A stretch of 64,000 bases of DNA, taken from Tetragonia tetragonoides. Its lineage: Eukaryota; Streptophyta; Magnoliopsida; Caryophyllales; Aizoaceae. Below the pieces are notes generated by a model. That model saw only the letters and a list, made by a program, of their open reading frames with translations, did not search any database and had not been told where the DNA came from. The translations under genes were made by a program, and so were the position numbers. The stretch is from contig CM076148.1 in the NCBI GenBank assembly GCA_038025085.1, positions 31,850,501-31,914,500 of the forward strand, in the 5' to 3' direction. Positions within the stretch are counted from its first letter, which is position 1. Each line of letters opens with the position of its first letter. Shown here in pieces: positions 34,650 through 46,060 of the stretch.

Positions 34650-34930
34650 GTGACTATGACTCTGTTTGATTCATTTTAATTTTACTTAAATTCAGTTCAG
34701 TCCAGTTCAGTTCAGTTCAGTTCAGTTCAGTTGAGTTCAATTCATGTGTAGCATTATCACTCATATAACTTTTTATTCTGAAATAATTTCATAATGATAA
34801 TTAAGTCATCGGAAAGATCTCAAAGCATACTTTCAAATGAGTCCAATATTGACTTTGTTTGGACGAATTTTAAATGGTTAACGGTCAAGTTTGAAAAAAC
34901 AGTTCAGTTCATTTCAGTTGTTTAGTTCTA
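34650..34930 (+). repeat. Dispersed CAGTTC-rich repeat, copy 2
   Basis: Starts with a (CAGTT)n run at 34696-34730 and shares TTCAATTCATGTG, TATCACTCA, TCATCGGAAAG and ACTTTCAAATGAGTCCA in the same order with 6780-7080. Ends again in CAGTTCAGTTCATTTCAGTT. Confidence 0.65.
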
Positions 34931-35329
34931 ATTACTCTCTTACGCGGCGGCCCTATCCAATAGGGCGGAGGATATTATGTGGGTCCCTCGCGCGTGATCG
35001 CGATCCGCGTGCGATCAGCGAATTTTTTTTTCTTCCAGAATTTCATTAGCTGTGCGATAAATATAATAACAATCATGTTATTCATCAAGTGGTTTCCGTA
35101 GTTTGGTGGCAGCGCCTTTTTATTACTTCTCCCTGATCGTGAGTTCGAATTTCACTATCATTTTGTATCCCAGTTTTACCCTTTTTTTTATTTTTTTTTT
35201 TCATTCGACTTCCGCCAATGTTTGCGGTGAAGCTATTCTTATCAAACCTGCTATACATTTACTCAACAAAAATCATTTTTTAGAGTTCAAGAGAAACTTT
35301 TCTCTTACGTGTTAATTTTATTGTCACTG
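34931..35329. other. Spacer with a GC-rich patch and a tRNA-like block
   Basis: 34940-35015 is unusually GC-rich (GGCGGCCCTATCC, CCTCGCGCGTGATCGCGATC). At 35095-35165 two boxes resemble a pol III promoter (TAGTTTGGTGG and GAGTTCGAATTTC about 50 bp apart), possibly a worn SINE on the plus strand. No target duplication found. Confidence 0.35.
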
Positions 35330-35909
35330 CTGATGTCATTTTTTTTCTACAAAAATATTATTACGAAGTGTCATTTTTCCCTTAAGTTTTTTTGCTAGTG
35401 ATACTTAAAACTTGTAGTGTTAAATTATTTTGTTGTCATATCACTTTATTATATGCCTTGGGTATTGTAAAAAAAAAGACAAAAGTTGTCAAAGTGTCAA
35501 CATATTGTTTTGTGGTATGAGATTATTATGCTGTAGTATCATTGTTTCCTTGTGATACAGTTACTATGTTACATTTGTCATGCAGTGTTTGTTTATATTG
35601 CTTTAGTGTCATTTTGTTTCCTTATTTAGTGTTAGTGTTTAGAGTCCTTTTTTTCCTTTTTTTTTTCTTAGGGTTGTTGTAGTATCACTTTATTGTCTTA
35701 TGGTGTTATATTATTTTGTTGTAGTATCACTTTATTGTCTTGTGGTGTCATATTCTTTTTTTTTTTTTTTGATAGGACATATTCTTTTGTTGTAGTATCA
35801 CTTTTTTTTTTTTACCATGGTTATATTTTGGTGTAGTGTAAGAAAAAAATAAAAATAAAAAATTTAGGGTTGTCGTAGCAGTGTCATTCTATCGTCTTGT
35901 AGTGTTAGA
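35330..35909 (+). repeat. Degenerate T-rich tandem repeats, left of the Helitron
   Basis: A unit like TTTTGTTGTAGTATCACTTTATTGTCTTGTGGTGT recurs many times with variation. The same motif resumes at 38834-39060 on the other side of the Helitron, so one repeat array was split by the insertion. Confidence 0.7.
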
Positions 35910-37844
35910 CTAGATATGAAGCCCGTGCGTTGCAAGGGTTAGGTGCTAATATTTTGAAATAAATACACGTAAATGACGCTAGTAAATGATATCGATGATC
36001 AAAATATGTTGGCAATTTCACTTCGGTAATTGAGATTCGTGTTGAATATGAAGGTAATCTTGTAAGTTGTAAGTTTTAGTGAAAAGTGTACATTCAATAT
36101 TTTCAGTGGTATGCATATATGCATCAATAGAAAAACCAAAAAAAAAAATTACGACAATCTCTTTGTTTTTATTATGTATTTGTCTATTTTTTTAAAAGAC
36201 TTTTTTAGTAATATTTTTTTCTTACATGATGTTCTATGGACTATCAAACTCCGTTAAAGTTCTAAAACTTATAAGTCAAACTCTTTTTATCATGATAAAC
36301 TTTAATTACTTGTGGACTTTACATGTTAGGCACCTTGTATGCTTGGGGAGGCTAGGTAGTTCTTCATATATTGAAATTTCCTAAATTGTATTATATATGT
36401 GCTATTTTGTATATTAGTTTCATACTTGTATATTAGATTTAGTGGATTTAATTAGCATTGTATATATGCAAAGTTAATATGAATTGTTCCATTTCAATCT
36501 GCATTATTGCATCTCATTTTGTAGTTTGTTTTTTCTCACATTTTATGTCCATTATGCCATTTTGTTCCGTCATTTTTCGTGTCATTTTATTCTATTCAGT
36601 TTCGTGTTGTTTTACACCATTTTGTTAAAAAGAACAGGACCTTAGGGTTTGTTATTTTCACCTGAAAACTACTAAATACCTGATATTACAACTTAATAAC
36701 GCTAGAAAATACCTCCTTAATTTATATCTTTTAACGCAACTTATTCTTTTCATCGTTATATTATATTTTAATTATATCTTTGTTTATTTATTTAGCTTAG
36801 TGGCTCACATAGGTGGCACTTTTAATTCTAATCTTAGATAATTCGATAAGGTGTACGTGTCGGACGATTCGGTCAAATAGAATTATTGAGCATATCGATT
36901 GAAAATCATAAGTATAACTATCATATGTAAATTATTTTGTAATGTATAAATAAATATTAATATAATCATTTTAATATCATTATTGCCGTATAATAAGATT
37001 ACTATGCATTATATCTATATGGGGCACAATGAACAATTGTAACTTTTATCACCAATTTCAATTAAAAGTACATTTTTAAAATGTTTTACCATACAAACTC
37101 ACAATACCTTTTAGATGAATATAATATTTCTTTTGTAATATTCATTGGTTGATTGTCTAATTGCCAATTGTTAATTGTCTACATTATAAAATTCGTAGCC
37201 AAAATTAGAAATAACATTCCAAACTTTTCGTTTATCAGTAGCATTTTTTATCTTTTTTTATTGAGGGGGATGGTGATGGTGCATTGTGATTCTAGATGTT
37301 GAAAATAAGATTTTGCTTCCTGTTGTTTTAGGGGTAGTAGATGTTGTTTCATCTATCATTAAAATTGAACATATTTTATTTGTAAAATTGACAACTTTCC
37401 ATTAAAAATGATTGAAATGTTAGCTGAATGGGAAAAAAATGTAAACTCTATGACATTGGCTCTACATGTAAAGTAAGGAAGAAAGGACCAATTCTTGAAT
37501 GAAGAGGCGTGGGTATGACATCAATACATGATGTTGAATGTGAATTTGTGTTGAGGTTTATGAGGGAGGGGGGTTGATAAACAATTAGGAGGGGGAGTAT
37601 GATCTAGACAACCTAATTTTTACCTGTTACTATTGCACCCAAATCAATTTAACCTGTTACTATTGCATAGTAGAGAATTCAAGTTAGGCAAGCGTGGTAT
37701 TGATATGATTTATTTTATCATCATTAGCTCCTCTTCATGTGTAGAATCATATTAATTCTCTTAGAGTCAATTTCAAGTTTTCAACCCTACAAAAATCATT
37801 TGTAAAGTTGATATATAATTTGATACTGTGTAATATTTATATAC

Positions 37845-37846
<2 letters not shown>

Positions 37847-37876
<30 letters not shown>
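37847..37876 (+). repeat. Microsatellite (CA)n
   Basis: Fifteen CA units inside the Helitron. Confidence 0.95.
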
Positions 37877-37880
<4 letters not shown>

Positions 37881-38580
37881 CCTTATGTATTATTGGTTGA
37901 ACTAACACAACAAAGAACAAAAGCTACATCATTAAACACTTCAATAATGAATTGATGTATTACAAAGTACATAGAAAAAACGATACCTTCAAGTCTGCAA
38001 ATCAATAGCAATAATATATATGTATTAACATCTGAACGAAATATAATCACAACAACAATTAATCACAAAACAAAATGCTTTTCACTAAATCTAACATTTA
38101 ATTTGAGCATAAGATCCTGATACTTTAATATAGAGCTCACAATGTCTGAAATTCATGTGATGTCAAAGACCAATGTATATTAGTGATCTGAATAAATTAG
38201 TAGTACATACGCTGCTCAGTAAATATGACAATAGGCTCATTTTTATCGAAGTTGTCGTTGAATCTCCGAAAACGATATCAAAATCTAGGGTTCTTGCGAG
38301 AAGATATAACCGATAATCCTAGGATTTTCGTTGAATGGACGATATGTTGATTTGTTGATGATGCATAAGTTGGACATATTTTAAATGAGATATTGTATAT
38401 TTTGAATTTTCTTTTATTATTATTTCATGTATATGACGCTCAATATGTTCCTGTAAAATGCCAATGCATAAGATGTATGACAAACGGGTCTTGTTTTAAA
38501 GTGCGTTTCGCGCTCTTTCTATTGGTGTAAGATTTTTGAATTTTTGAAGTGTGAAACAAAAGTTATATGTTGTTTAACAT

Positions 38581-38727
38581 TTCGTTATCTCCAATGATCA
38601 ATTGCTATAGCTTTAATATTCTCACTTTCCAAACTTGAATTTATGGTTTATTATTTCGTTATCTCCAATGATTTACTGTTATAACTTTAATATTCACACT
38701 TTCCAAACTTCAATTTATGGTTTATTA
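38581..38727 (+). repeat. 74-bp tandem duplication inside the Helitron
   Basis: Two adjacent copies start TTCGTTATCTCCAATGAT at 38581 and 38655, with a few substitutions. They lie about 110-250 bp from the Helitron 5' end. Confidence 0.9.
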
Positions 38728-38833
38728 TTGTTATTATTTTTTATTTTAAAAAGTTAATTTTAAAAGGCTCGCTTAGGTGGTATCCTTAGGTGGACGCCTT
38801 CAATACTGTCAGATTATGCCTCTAATATATAGA

Positions 38834-39060
38834 TATTATGATTATGATTATTTTGCTGTAGTGTCATTTTGTTTTTTTTTGTAGTGTTAGTGTTTTTTTT
38901 AAAGGTGTGTAGTGTCACTTTGTTGTATTTTGGTGACAAATTATTTTAGTCTAGTATCACTAGCTATTTTCCCTTGTTATGTCAATTTTTGGAATGTCAA
39001 TTCACTTTCTCTATAGGTGGTGTCAATATTTTAAACTAGAGTAACATTTTCTTTTCTTAC
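38834..39060 (+). repeat. Degenerate T-rich tandem repeats, right of the Helitron
   Basis: Continuation of the array at 35330-35909 (TTTTGCTGTAGTGTCATTTTG, GTGTAGTGTCACTTTGTTG). Confidence 0.65.
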
Positions 39061-41046
39061 GGTGTTGCTTATTCAAAACCAATGCTTATTTTCTTTAACT
39101 TCAATTTTCTTGTAACAATTATAAGCAATTCTTTAAACGGTGTTATAAACTAATGCAAAAACAAATTGCAGGCCATTCTTAAAAAAGAAGTCATTTAGAA
39201 TACCTAAAAATAAAGTTGAGATTTGAGGTAAATTGAAACCTTATGTTCTGAAATTGCTAAAACTTATAATCAAGATATGACAAATATGAATCTCCATGGC
39301 CATTCTTAAATATAATGAAATGTTCTACCAATCATTGGCAATATTACCGTAATTAGAACCACATAACAACTGAACAATGTGATTACATATTGGTCTCCCA
39401 ATTATTGAGGTCCTCGCCCACGATGAGGGCGGCAGTGCAGAGATCGAATCTGGTGGTAGCTTTAAGAAGGTGAAAATGAATTTTAGAAGGCAGTGTGCAT
39501 CTTTGAAACCGGCGTTTTCGAAGCGTGGTGGACGGTTGTAGTTACAGATCTATGACTTTCCATGGATGAGATGAGAGAGAAAAGAGAAGAGAAAATGGTG
39601 GATAGAGTGGACAGTGGTTCCATCAGAGGTAGTTTTTTTGATGATGGAGCTCTGGGTTAGTTTGGCCGTCATCTGCTAGAAGGGTTAGTGGAGAGAGAAA
39701 GTGGGGTGCAAGGGGATGGGTTTGGTGGGACGGAAATAGAATGGGTGAAAGGAGGAGAGAGAAGGGGGTGGGGGTTACTAACTATCATGTTTAAAACAGT
39801 GAGGATGGAGGGAACAGGGAACGGTAAGAAAATAAGAAAGAGATCATTAGAGCGTGCGTGCGAGTAACGTGGATGAGCCGCCCTATTCGCGATTTTATTA
39901 TGAGTGATAAAAGCATTTAATAATTACAAAAAACTTCTATGGTTTTTTTCCAACTTTTGGTGAGATGGAGTTACTTTTCAATGAAACAAAGATCACTATT
40001 CAATACTTACCATTAATGATCCCTACATTTCTAAACAGTGATCCCATATTTCTATGAGTTGATTTTACACAAGACTTGTTTTTCAATAATATAGTCATAT
40101 GCACTACAGATGAGGGCGAATCAGAAAATAAGAGATGAAAACTGGCCAAAAATCCGAATCAGGGGATTAAACAAGTTAGTTTTAGGAGGTAGTCGACAAA
40201 GTTTATTTTATTAGGATGTTCACGACATAACTTAATAAACTTTAGGGAATTTTTGCAATTTTCCTTTTAATTATCTTTGATAATTAAAAATTTTCTTTTA
40301 ATAACCAAATGTTTGCGCTGTCTGAGGTTTTTTTTTCTTCTTATAAAGGGGAAGAAGAAAATGCGGTTTTTATCACTAACGAAGAAATGGTGAGAAAGTG
40401 GCCGCCTTCAATCAATAAATTTGATACTCCAACTAGTCGAATTGAAAAAGAAGGGAATTGCAAGATGGCTTAGGATAAAGATGGAAGAAATGCCCACTTG
40501 TGCCATCCACTACATGTGGATTGTATTTTTTGTGGTAGACCAGGTTGCCAGTACTTGATTTAATCTCTAATTTTCTACTAGTAGTAAAGGACTAAACCTT
40601 AGTTATATCATTACATGAGAGACATCCAAATAGATGCTCTTAAAAAGAAACCTCAATGCGAGGTTATTGGACAATGAATCTCCTCTTATTTCATGAAAGT
40701 GGCTTCTACCTCTAGTTTGATTCATCATTTATTCTTTGGATTGGGGCTAATTACTTCATTGTCAACATTTTTCATTATTCAAAGGGTTGTCTAAGTCGGC
40801 AAATTCTTAGTTACACTTAAGATCATCCATCTAACTGCAACGAATCCAAATTTAATAAGAGGTTTGTTCCGGTTTATTGGTCGAAATCCAAAAATAGTTC
40901 ACTACAATTTTTGCTTGTCAAATTGAGAGCACCCATCTCCCTAGAATCATATTCAGCCAATAACAATTGTTTCAACCTTAATGGTAAAGACCTTACTCGT
41001 ACTACTCTATCCGACCTGGTTTAAAGGCATAATATATGATAAAATT
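39061..41046. other. Intergenic DNA with a GC-richer block
   Basis: 39400-39850 is richer in G/C than its surroundings, purine-rich on the plus strand (pyrimidine-rich on the minus) and looks like a gene leader or transposon subterminal region, but no open frame follows. The rest is AT-rich without features. Confidence 0.4.
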
Positions 41047-41775
41047 GGCTTCAGAGGGTCAGTAAAACCATGAGATATAAACAAGATATGCTTGTAAAAG
41101 AGGTTTTTCTTTGTTAAAAAGAAGGCATAAATGCTAGATGTAAAAGAGTTTCTAATCGAGATTTTGGTCTAATTTTCAATGATTTCTATCACCTAATTAG
41201 CTGATATTCAGAAAACAAAGTTAAAACTGCGAATACTTGACCTGAAATTGTATCTCTTCTCCCCGAGCGAATATACTTCAATAAGTATCTAAAGAATGTC
41301 TTACGGCCTCAGAGATTATAGCGATTTCCTTCTTAATGCTCTGAGGCACGTGGACTTTAGAGGAGAAGTTGAGGGTGAGTATAGGTCTCTCTAAAGAAGT
41401 TGAGGGTGAGTTGGCTTCGGAGGGTCCATAAAACCATGAGGGATAATCGAGATATGCTTGTAAAAGAGGTTTTTCTTTGTTAAAAAGAAGGCATAAATGC
41501 CAGATGTAAAAGAGTTTTAAATCGAGATTTTGGTCTAGTCTTCAATAATTTTAGTCACCTAATTAGCTAAATATCCACAAAATAAAGTAATGTTAGAACT
41601 GAGAATACTCGTCCTGAAGTCGTATCTCCTTTCCCCGAGCGGATTTGCTTCAATAAGTATCTAAAGAATGTCTTACCCTTGGAGATTATAGCGTTTTCCT
41701 TCTTATTCTTTTAGGTTACGTGGACTTTAAAGAAGAAGTTGAGGGTGAGTATAGGTGTGTCGATTTCAGTGATTT
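41047..41775 (+). repeat. 366-bp tandem duplication
   Basis: Unit 1 starts GGCTTCAGAGGGTCAGTAAA at 41047 and unit 2 GGCTTCGGAGGGTCCATAAA at 41413. They share TATGCTTGTAAAAGAGG, AGTATCTAAAGAATGTCTTA and CACGTGGACTTTA / TACGTGGACTTTA. The short motif AGAAGTTGAGGGTGAGT appears three times (about 41364, 41396, 41729) and a variant a fourth time at 41788. No coding frame is conserved between the units. Confidence 0.9.
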
Positions 41776-42590
41776 AAAATCCAATAAGAAGTTAAGGGTG
41801 AGTATAGGTCTGCCGATTTCAGTAATACTAATTCAATATTTTGAATTTTATTTATTAGTGATTAGAACAAATATATGAAGGGTTAGCACTAGAAATTTTC
41901 ACAATTTTCTATCAGTTAGTCTTGTTGACAAAGTTTTTAGAATTAATAGAGATCAACGATACGTTAACAGATATGTAATATAGTTAGAGCTGCCAAAAGA
42001 CTCGAAAATCTGACCCTTATTATTCTTTATATTCTTATATATTGTTTTTTATATTTTTATCGACCCGAACCCATTTGTAACTTGAGAAAATGAATTAACA
42101 ATTGAATTTGATATAAAAACCAACTCTTAATTACCCCATCTAAACCCGAAATGACCCGATTCGTAACCTGCTGGGCTTGCTCGTTTGACAGGTTTAATTG
42201 AAGCCAATGAGAACTGTTTTGCATGTTTTTTCAAAATTATGTTGAGGCAAGTGAGTTGAACACTATTCAATTTTGAAAACATCAGATTATAGAGTTTGGA
42301 GTGGGTAACATGAAATCAGCGGTGCACCTCCACTTGATTCACCCTATAGTTAGGGTTCAAATCTCATTTACTAACAAAAAAATATTACTTTATAGTTTGT
42401 TTGATTTAACCGTTACCTGCTCCTAATCACACTTCAACAAATTGTCATAAAGCAAGATATAAAATCCAGCACTATCTCTCAACTTTTGGTTGCTAAAAAT
42501 AGTACACTCCATATTAGAATGTTCACTACTTTTCTTTCATCACAATCACTTTACACAGTGAATGTTACTACTATTATCAACCACCAAAAT
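41776..42590. other. Intergenic DNA upstream of the receptor-kinase cluster
   Basis: AT-rich. Near 42340-42370 a B-box-like GGTTCAAATCTC is followed by a short A run, possibly a worn SINE, but the A box is not convincing. Confidence 0.4.
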
Positions 42591-42605
42591 GGTCAAAGGT
42601 CAACC
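42591..42605 (-). promoter_or_regulatory. Paired W-box (WRKY-binding) elements
   Basis: GGTCAAAGGTCAACC on the plus strand is TTGACC twice on the minus strand, 7 bp apart, about 200 bp before the first ectodomain ATG. W-boxes with core TTGAC bind WRKY factors and are common in immune-gene promoters. Function here is inferred from sequence and position only. Confidence 0.5.
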
Positions 42606-42804
42606 ATTGGGGCTGATCAAGACACCTATAGCATGGACCCAAAAATAGAAGACTCCTAAAACCACCCAATCCCTCAAAAGTCAAGAAACAAAATAACAAC
42701 TCACAACCTTAAACCATTGATGATTTTTCAAGCTTCCTTCAATCCCAAATTTGTCTTCTCTCTCCTCTTCTTCACCTGCTCATCATTTTCATGGTGAATC
42801 CACA

Positions 42805-43528
42805 ATGAACAAGTCCACTTTATCAACTCTAACTTTGTTTCTCCAATTATATGTCTGTTTTTCATCAGACCCTTTTTACAACACCTGCCCTCCACAGAAA
42901 TGTGGCCAAATAGACATAACTTACCCTTTCTATATCCCTAACCAACAAAAATCATATTGTGGGTATCCTGGATTTGAGGTCTTTTGCAAAAATGGCACCA
43001 TTCCTAATCTTAATATATCCAGGGACAATTATGTTATTCAGCAAATTTGGTACAAGAACCAGTCTTTTGAAGTAAAAAATTCAGCTTTTGTCAACTTTAC
43101 TGGAAACAATTGTTTGGGTTCAATTCATAATCTGACATTGGAAGATGTTGTCTTTAACTTCTTTACAACAAAGAGGCATGTAATTTTGTTTCAAAATTGC
43201 CCAGATAACATTTTGCAACAATATGAGCATGATTTGTTGAAATGTGGAGCTCTGGGTTTGTTTGAAGATGACCCCAGAACAAAGGATTTGGGAGGGAAGT
43301 GTGGTGGGGTAGTTTTAGTGCCTTATGAAGGTCAGAGAGGTATAAATGTTGCCAAGGTTTTGGATGGTGGGATTGTGCTTAATTGGACTGCTAACAATTG
43401 CAGCGCTTGTACTGGCACTGGTGGGCAGTGTGGATTTGATCGCAGTACTTCTGAGTTCAAGTGTTTCTGCTCTGATAGAGCTCATTCTTATCATTGTGTT
43501 CCTATTCCTAGTATTCCTTTTAAGCCTA
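42805..43528 (+). CDS. LRK10L ectodomain first exon A (no kinase of its own)
   Basis: One open exon encodes a signal peptide (MNKSTLSTLTLFLQLYVCFS, from the ATG at 42805; an in-frame ATG at 42751 would add 18 residues) and a cysteine-rich domain. The GUB_WAK_bind part begins DPFYNTCPPQKCGQIDITYP with SYCGYPGFEVFC. The WAK_assoc part ends NNCSACTGTGGQCGFD...FKCFCSD. These domains face the cell wall in receptor-like kinases. The exon ends in phase 1 at a GTAAGT donor (43529), so it must be spliced onward. No kinase or mini-exon follows before the next ectodomain at 44503. The nearest acceptor in matching phase is the mini-exon at 48130. If unspliced, translation would read through into a Leu/Ser-rich tail and stop at 43584, giving a secreted ectodomain. 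Confidence 0.8.
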
Positions 43529-44502
43529 GTAAGTCTCTCCCTCTCTCTCTCTCTCTCCCCCTCTCTCTCTCTCTATTTATCTAACTGCATAAATTATTGT
43601 AGAAGTGATTTGGTAGATATTGTGCCCATAAAGTAGTTGAGTTATGAGATTTGTGTATTTGGTTAGAATATAAAGGGAGGCACAAAGGCCAATGCATATT
43701 AGTTGTGAAGTAGAATGCGTCAACCACAGTGATTATATCCCCGCGCTGACTTGTAGGCACCTCAAAGGGTGAGACAACTGGCTAAGGGATCGCGAAACCA
43801 ATTTAACGTACAGTTACTAGCTAAGCTAGCTGACATCCGATTAGAATATTTGATTTTGTCTCAGAGGAAGTTATAGGATGAGTACTTGAGTTATGAGGCA
43901 ATTTAATAGTTAGGGGGAGTGGTCTTGATTCTGAATTCTATGTTGCCAGTTGGGCATGAGATAAACAACATTGCATTGGACTAGGTTCCCAAATTCTATT
44001 GATTTGTCGAATCTTTATAGGATGACTAAAGTATGTAGTTTTTGTCCTTTAAGGCATACTTACACATAGTACTGTGAGAATGCCAATGCTAGTGCTAATT
44101 TGCTATAGTTTCTGCCTTGGTTTTAGATGTCTTGGTCACTGTACTCTGGAGTCAATCCTCTTTCTTCACAGTTCCCATCAGATTTGCTAGGGGACGGCTT
44201 TGCAAATCGCAATGGCAACTCCCCTAGTCAGATACTATGCATCCTTACAGCATTATTGAATGTAAGAGCAATTAGATACAGTGAACTTCTTAAGTAGCAT
44301 TGTCGAGGAGGAAAAAATCATTTTAGGATCCCAAAGGACACTGAATTTGTTGGTAAGATGACAAATCCTGTGTTGTTTATAAACAAATCTGAGCTTCTCT
44401 TATATTCTGAACGAGCTGTGATCATTACCACTAGCTCTAAACTCTATGTTTGAGCACAATCACAGAAGTCAAATACCGTGTCCTTTTCATCTACACAAAA
44501 AA
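43529..44502. other. Spacer/intron between ectodomain exons A and B
   Basis: Begins with a long CT tract (43533-43573) just inside the donor. The remainder has no kinase exon and no recognisable element. Confidence 0.6.
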
Positions 44503-45256
44503 ATGAGCCCAATTTTCATCCTAACGCTCCTCCTTTCGTTGTCACAAAATTCTCACTCTCTAGACCCATATTATGAAGCCTGCAAGCCAAGAGAGTGTGG
44601 AGGCCTAAGCATCAACTACCCTTTCTATCTTAGTCGCCTACAAGAGCCCTATTGTGGCTACCCTGACTTCCAAGTCACCTGTAACCACAATAATCACACA
44701 ATCATCAAGATATCTAATGATAACTACATCATTCAGAATATTTCTCATGATGATCAGTCATTTCGTGTTGTGAATTCTGCCTTTCTAGACCCTGTCTTTG
44801 GCTGCATTTCTTCAATCCATAATCTTATCTTAGACGATGTAAGGTTCAAGTTTGCTTCCAATCACAGCAGCTTGCTTTTGCTCCAACATTGCTCTGAAGC
44901 AGCAGCAACCGAAGACTTCAGGCAGTTCAAGGAGATGTCGTGCATTGATGAACATGAAAGTAGGAAGATATTTGCAGCATACGAGACAGAAAATGATTTG
45001 AGGAAATTGAATTTGGAAGGGATCTGTGAGAGCGTGGTTTCTGTGCCATATGAAGGTCAGAATAGCAGTGACATCGAAAATGTGCTGAGGAGAGGGATTG
45101 CCTTGAAATATACTGCTGGAAATTGTGATGCCTGCAGTAGTAGCGGAGGGAGGTGCGGGTATGATGAGGCTACCTCAGAGAACAAATGTTATTGCGCTGA
45201 TAGGCCTCATATCTATGCATGCCGTTACTTTAAACCTCCTTCTGTGTCTACTTCCA
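44503..45256 (+). CDS. LRK10L ectodomain first exon B (no kinase of its own)
   Basis: Signal peptide MSPIFILTLLLSLSQNSHS from the ATG at 44503 (an in-frame ATG at 44446 gives a longer, less signal-like start). Then GUB_WAK_bind (DPYYEACKPRECGGLSINYP, PYCGYPDFQVTC) and WAK_assoc (GNCDACSSSGGRCGYD, NKCYCADRP). The exon ends in phase 1 at GTGAGT (45257). It is closer to exon C than to exon A. Again no transmembrane or kinase exon follows before exon C. Unspliced read-through stops at 45381. Open throughout with conserved cysteines, which argues for selection on the encoded ectodomain. Confidence 0.8.
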
Positions 45257-46060
45257 GTGAGTCTTCCCCTCTCTCCTTCGCGCTCTTCTTAGGCTGTTCT
45301 AGCAAGTCATTGACCTCAGCAACTGGTTATGCTAGGAACTTTGTTTTCTTTTTTGTTTGTTTGTTTGTTATTCATTCATGAAGCATATTGCATTTTGGCT
45401 AGCTAGATGTCGGCTGCATCTGCCTTTGTGCATCATACATTCATACTCTTCTGGTTGAATAAACAGATGGTATCTTTGTTTATTCAAATTTGTGGTGCTG
45501 TTCTGTGACAGTAACTCGAAAGCAACCAGCTTGTTTTTTAATGTGTTCGTAGAACATTCAATGGGAGCATCTTTTTCTTATACTAAGTGTCAGGTGATGA
45601 ATAGCAAATCATATAATAGACCACTCATACAACTTGTTTACTTAAAGTTGTCTTATTCTAATCAAAACCTTAGTTACTATATTCACTCAAAAAAAAACCC
45701 CCTTGGTTAGTATAAATTTCATAGAGCAGGTGTACATAAATTATCCCATATACCATCTAAAATGGGATAACTATCAGCTAAATATCATGGAGATCTCTTA
45801 CAATACAGAGAATCTGAGTATTTAATATCCGTCTGATGTCAATGTTCTGTATTCTTCAATCAAGCTATTATATACAAAATAATACATCATGTAGTAGGTT
45901 TTGACCACTCAAATAATAGACTCCAAAATTGAAGACGAAGTGGAAAGTCAAAGGAACTGACTCCTCAAAGTTCTATTTGTGTAACCTTAGACCTTACTTG
46001 GTTTGTCTCTCTGTCTATTTCTCCATCCTTACTCCGTTCTCTCAATCTTTCTTTCTTCAA
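45257..46060. other. Spacer/intron between ectodomain exons B and C
   Basis: Starts with a pyrimidine-rich stretch after the donor. A W-box (TTGACC) is at about 45900 and AAAGTCAAAGG at 45942, 120-160 bp before the exon C start. No exon recognised. Confidence 0.5.

Larger units (their letters stand above)
35910..38833 (-). mobile_element. Non-autonomous Helitron, 2.92 kb
   Basis: Read on the minus strand the element starts TCTATATATTAGAGGC at 38833 and ends CTAG at 35910. The terminal CTAG is preceded by a GC-rich hairpin CCCTTGCAACGCACGGG (35938-35922; 6 of 7 stem pairs, 3-nt loop) about 10 nt upstream. It lies between A and T, as Helitrons do, with no target duplication. The repeat array on both sides joins cleanly when it is removed. 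No Rep/helicase coding sequence is visible inside, so it would depend on an autonomous partner. It contains a CA microsatellite and a 74-bp tandem duplication. Confidence 0.8.

Noticed and set aside
35095..35165. tRNA gene
   Set aside because: Boxes are spaced about as in a tRNA, but no cloverleaf stems can be drawn; at most a worn SINE.
42300..42370. tRNA gene or SINE
   Set aside because: A B-box-like GGTTCAAATCTC is present but no acceptable A box, cloverleaf or clean target duplication.
43346..43636. 96-codon frame overlapping exon A
   Set aside because: Alternative frame of the ectodomain exon running into a CT tract.
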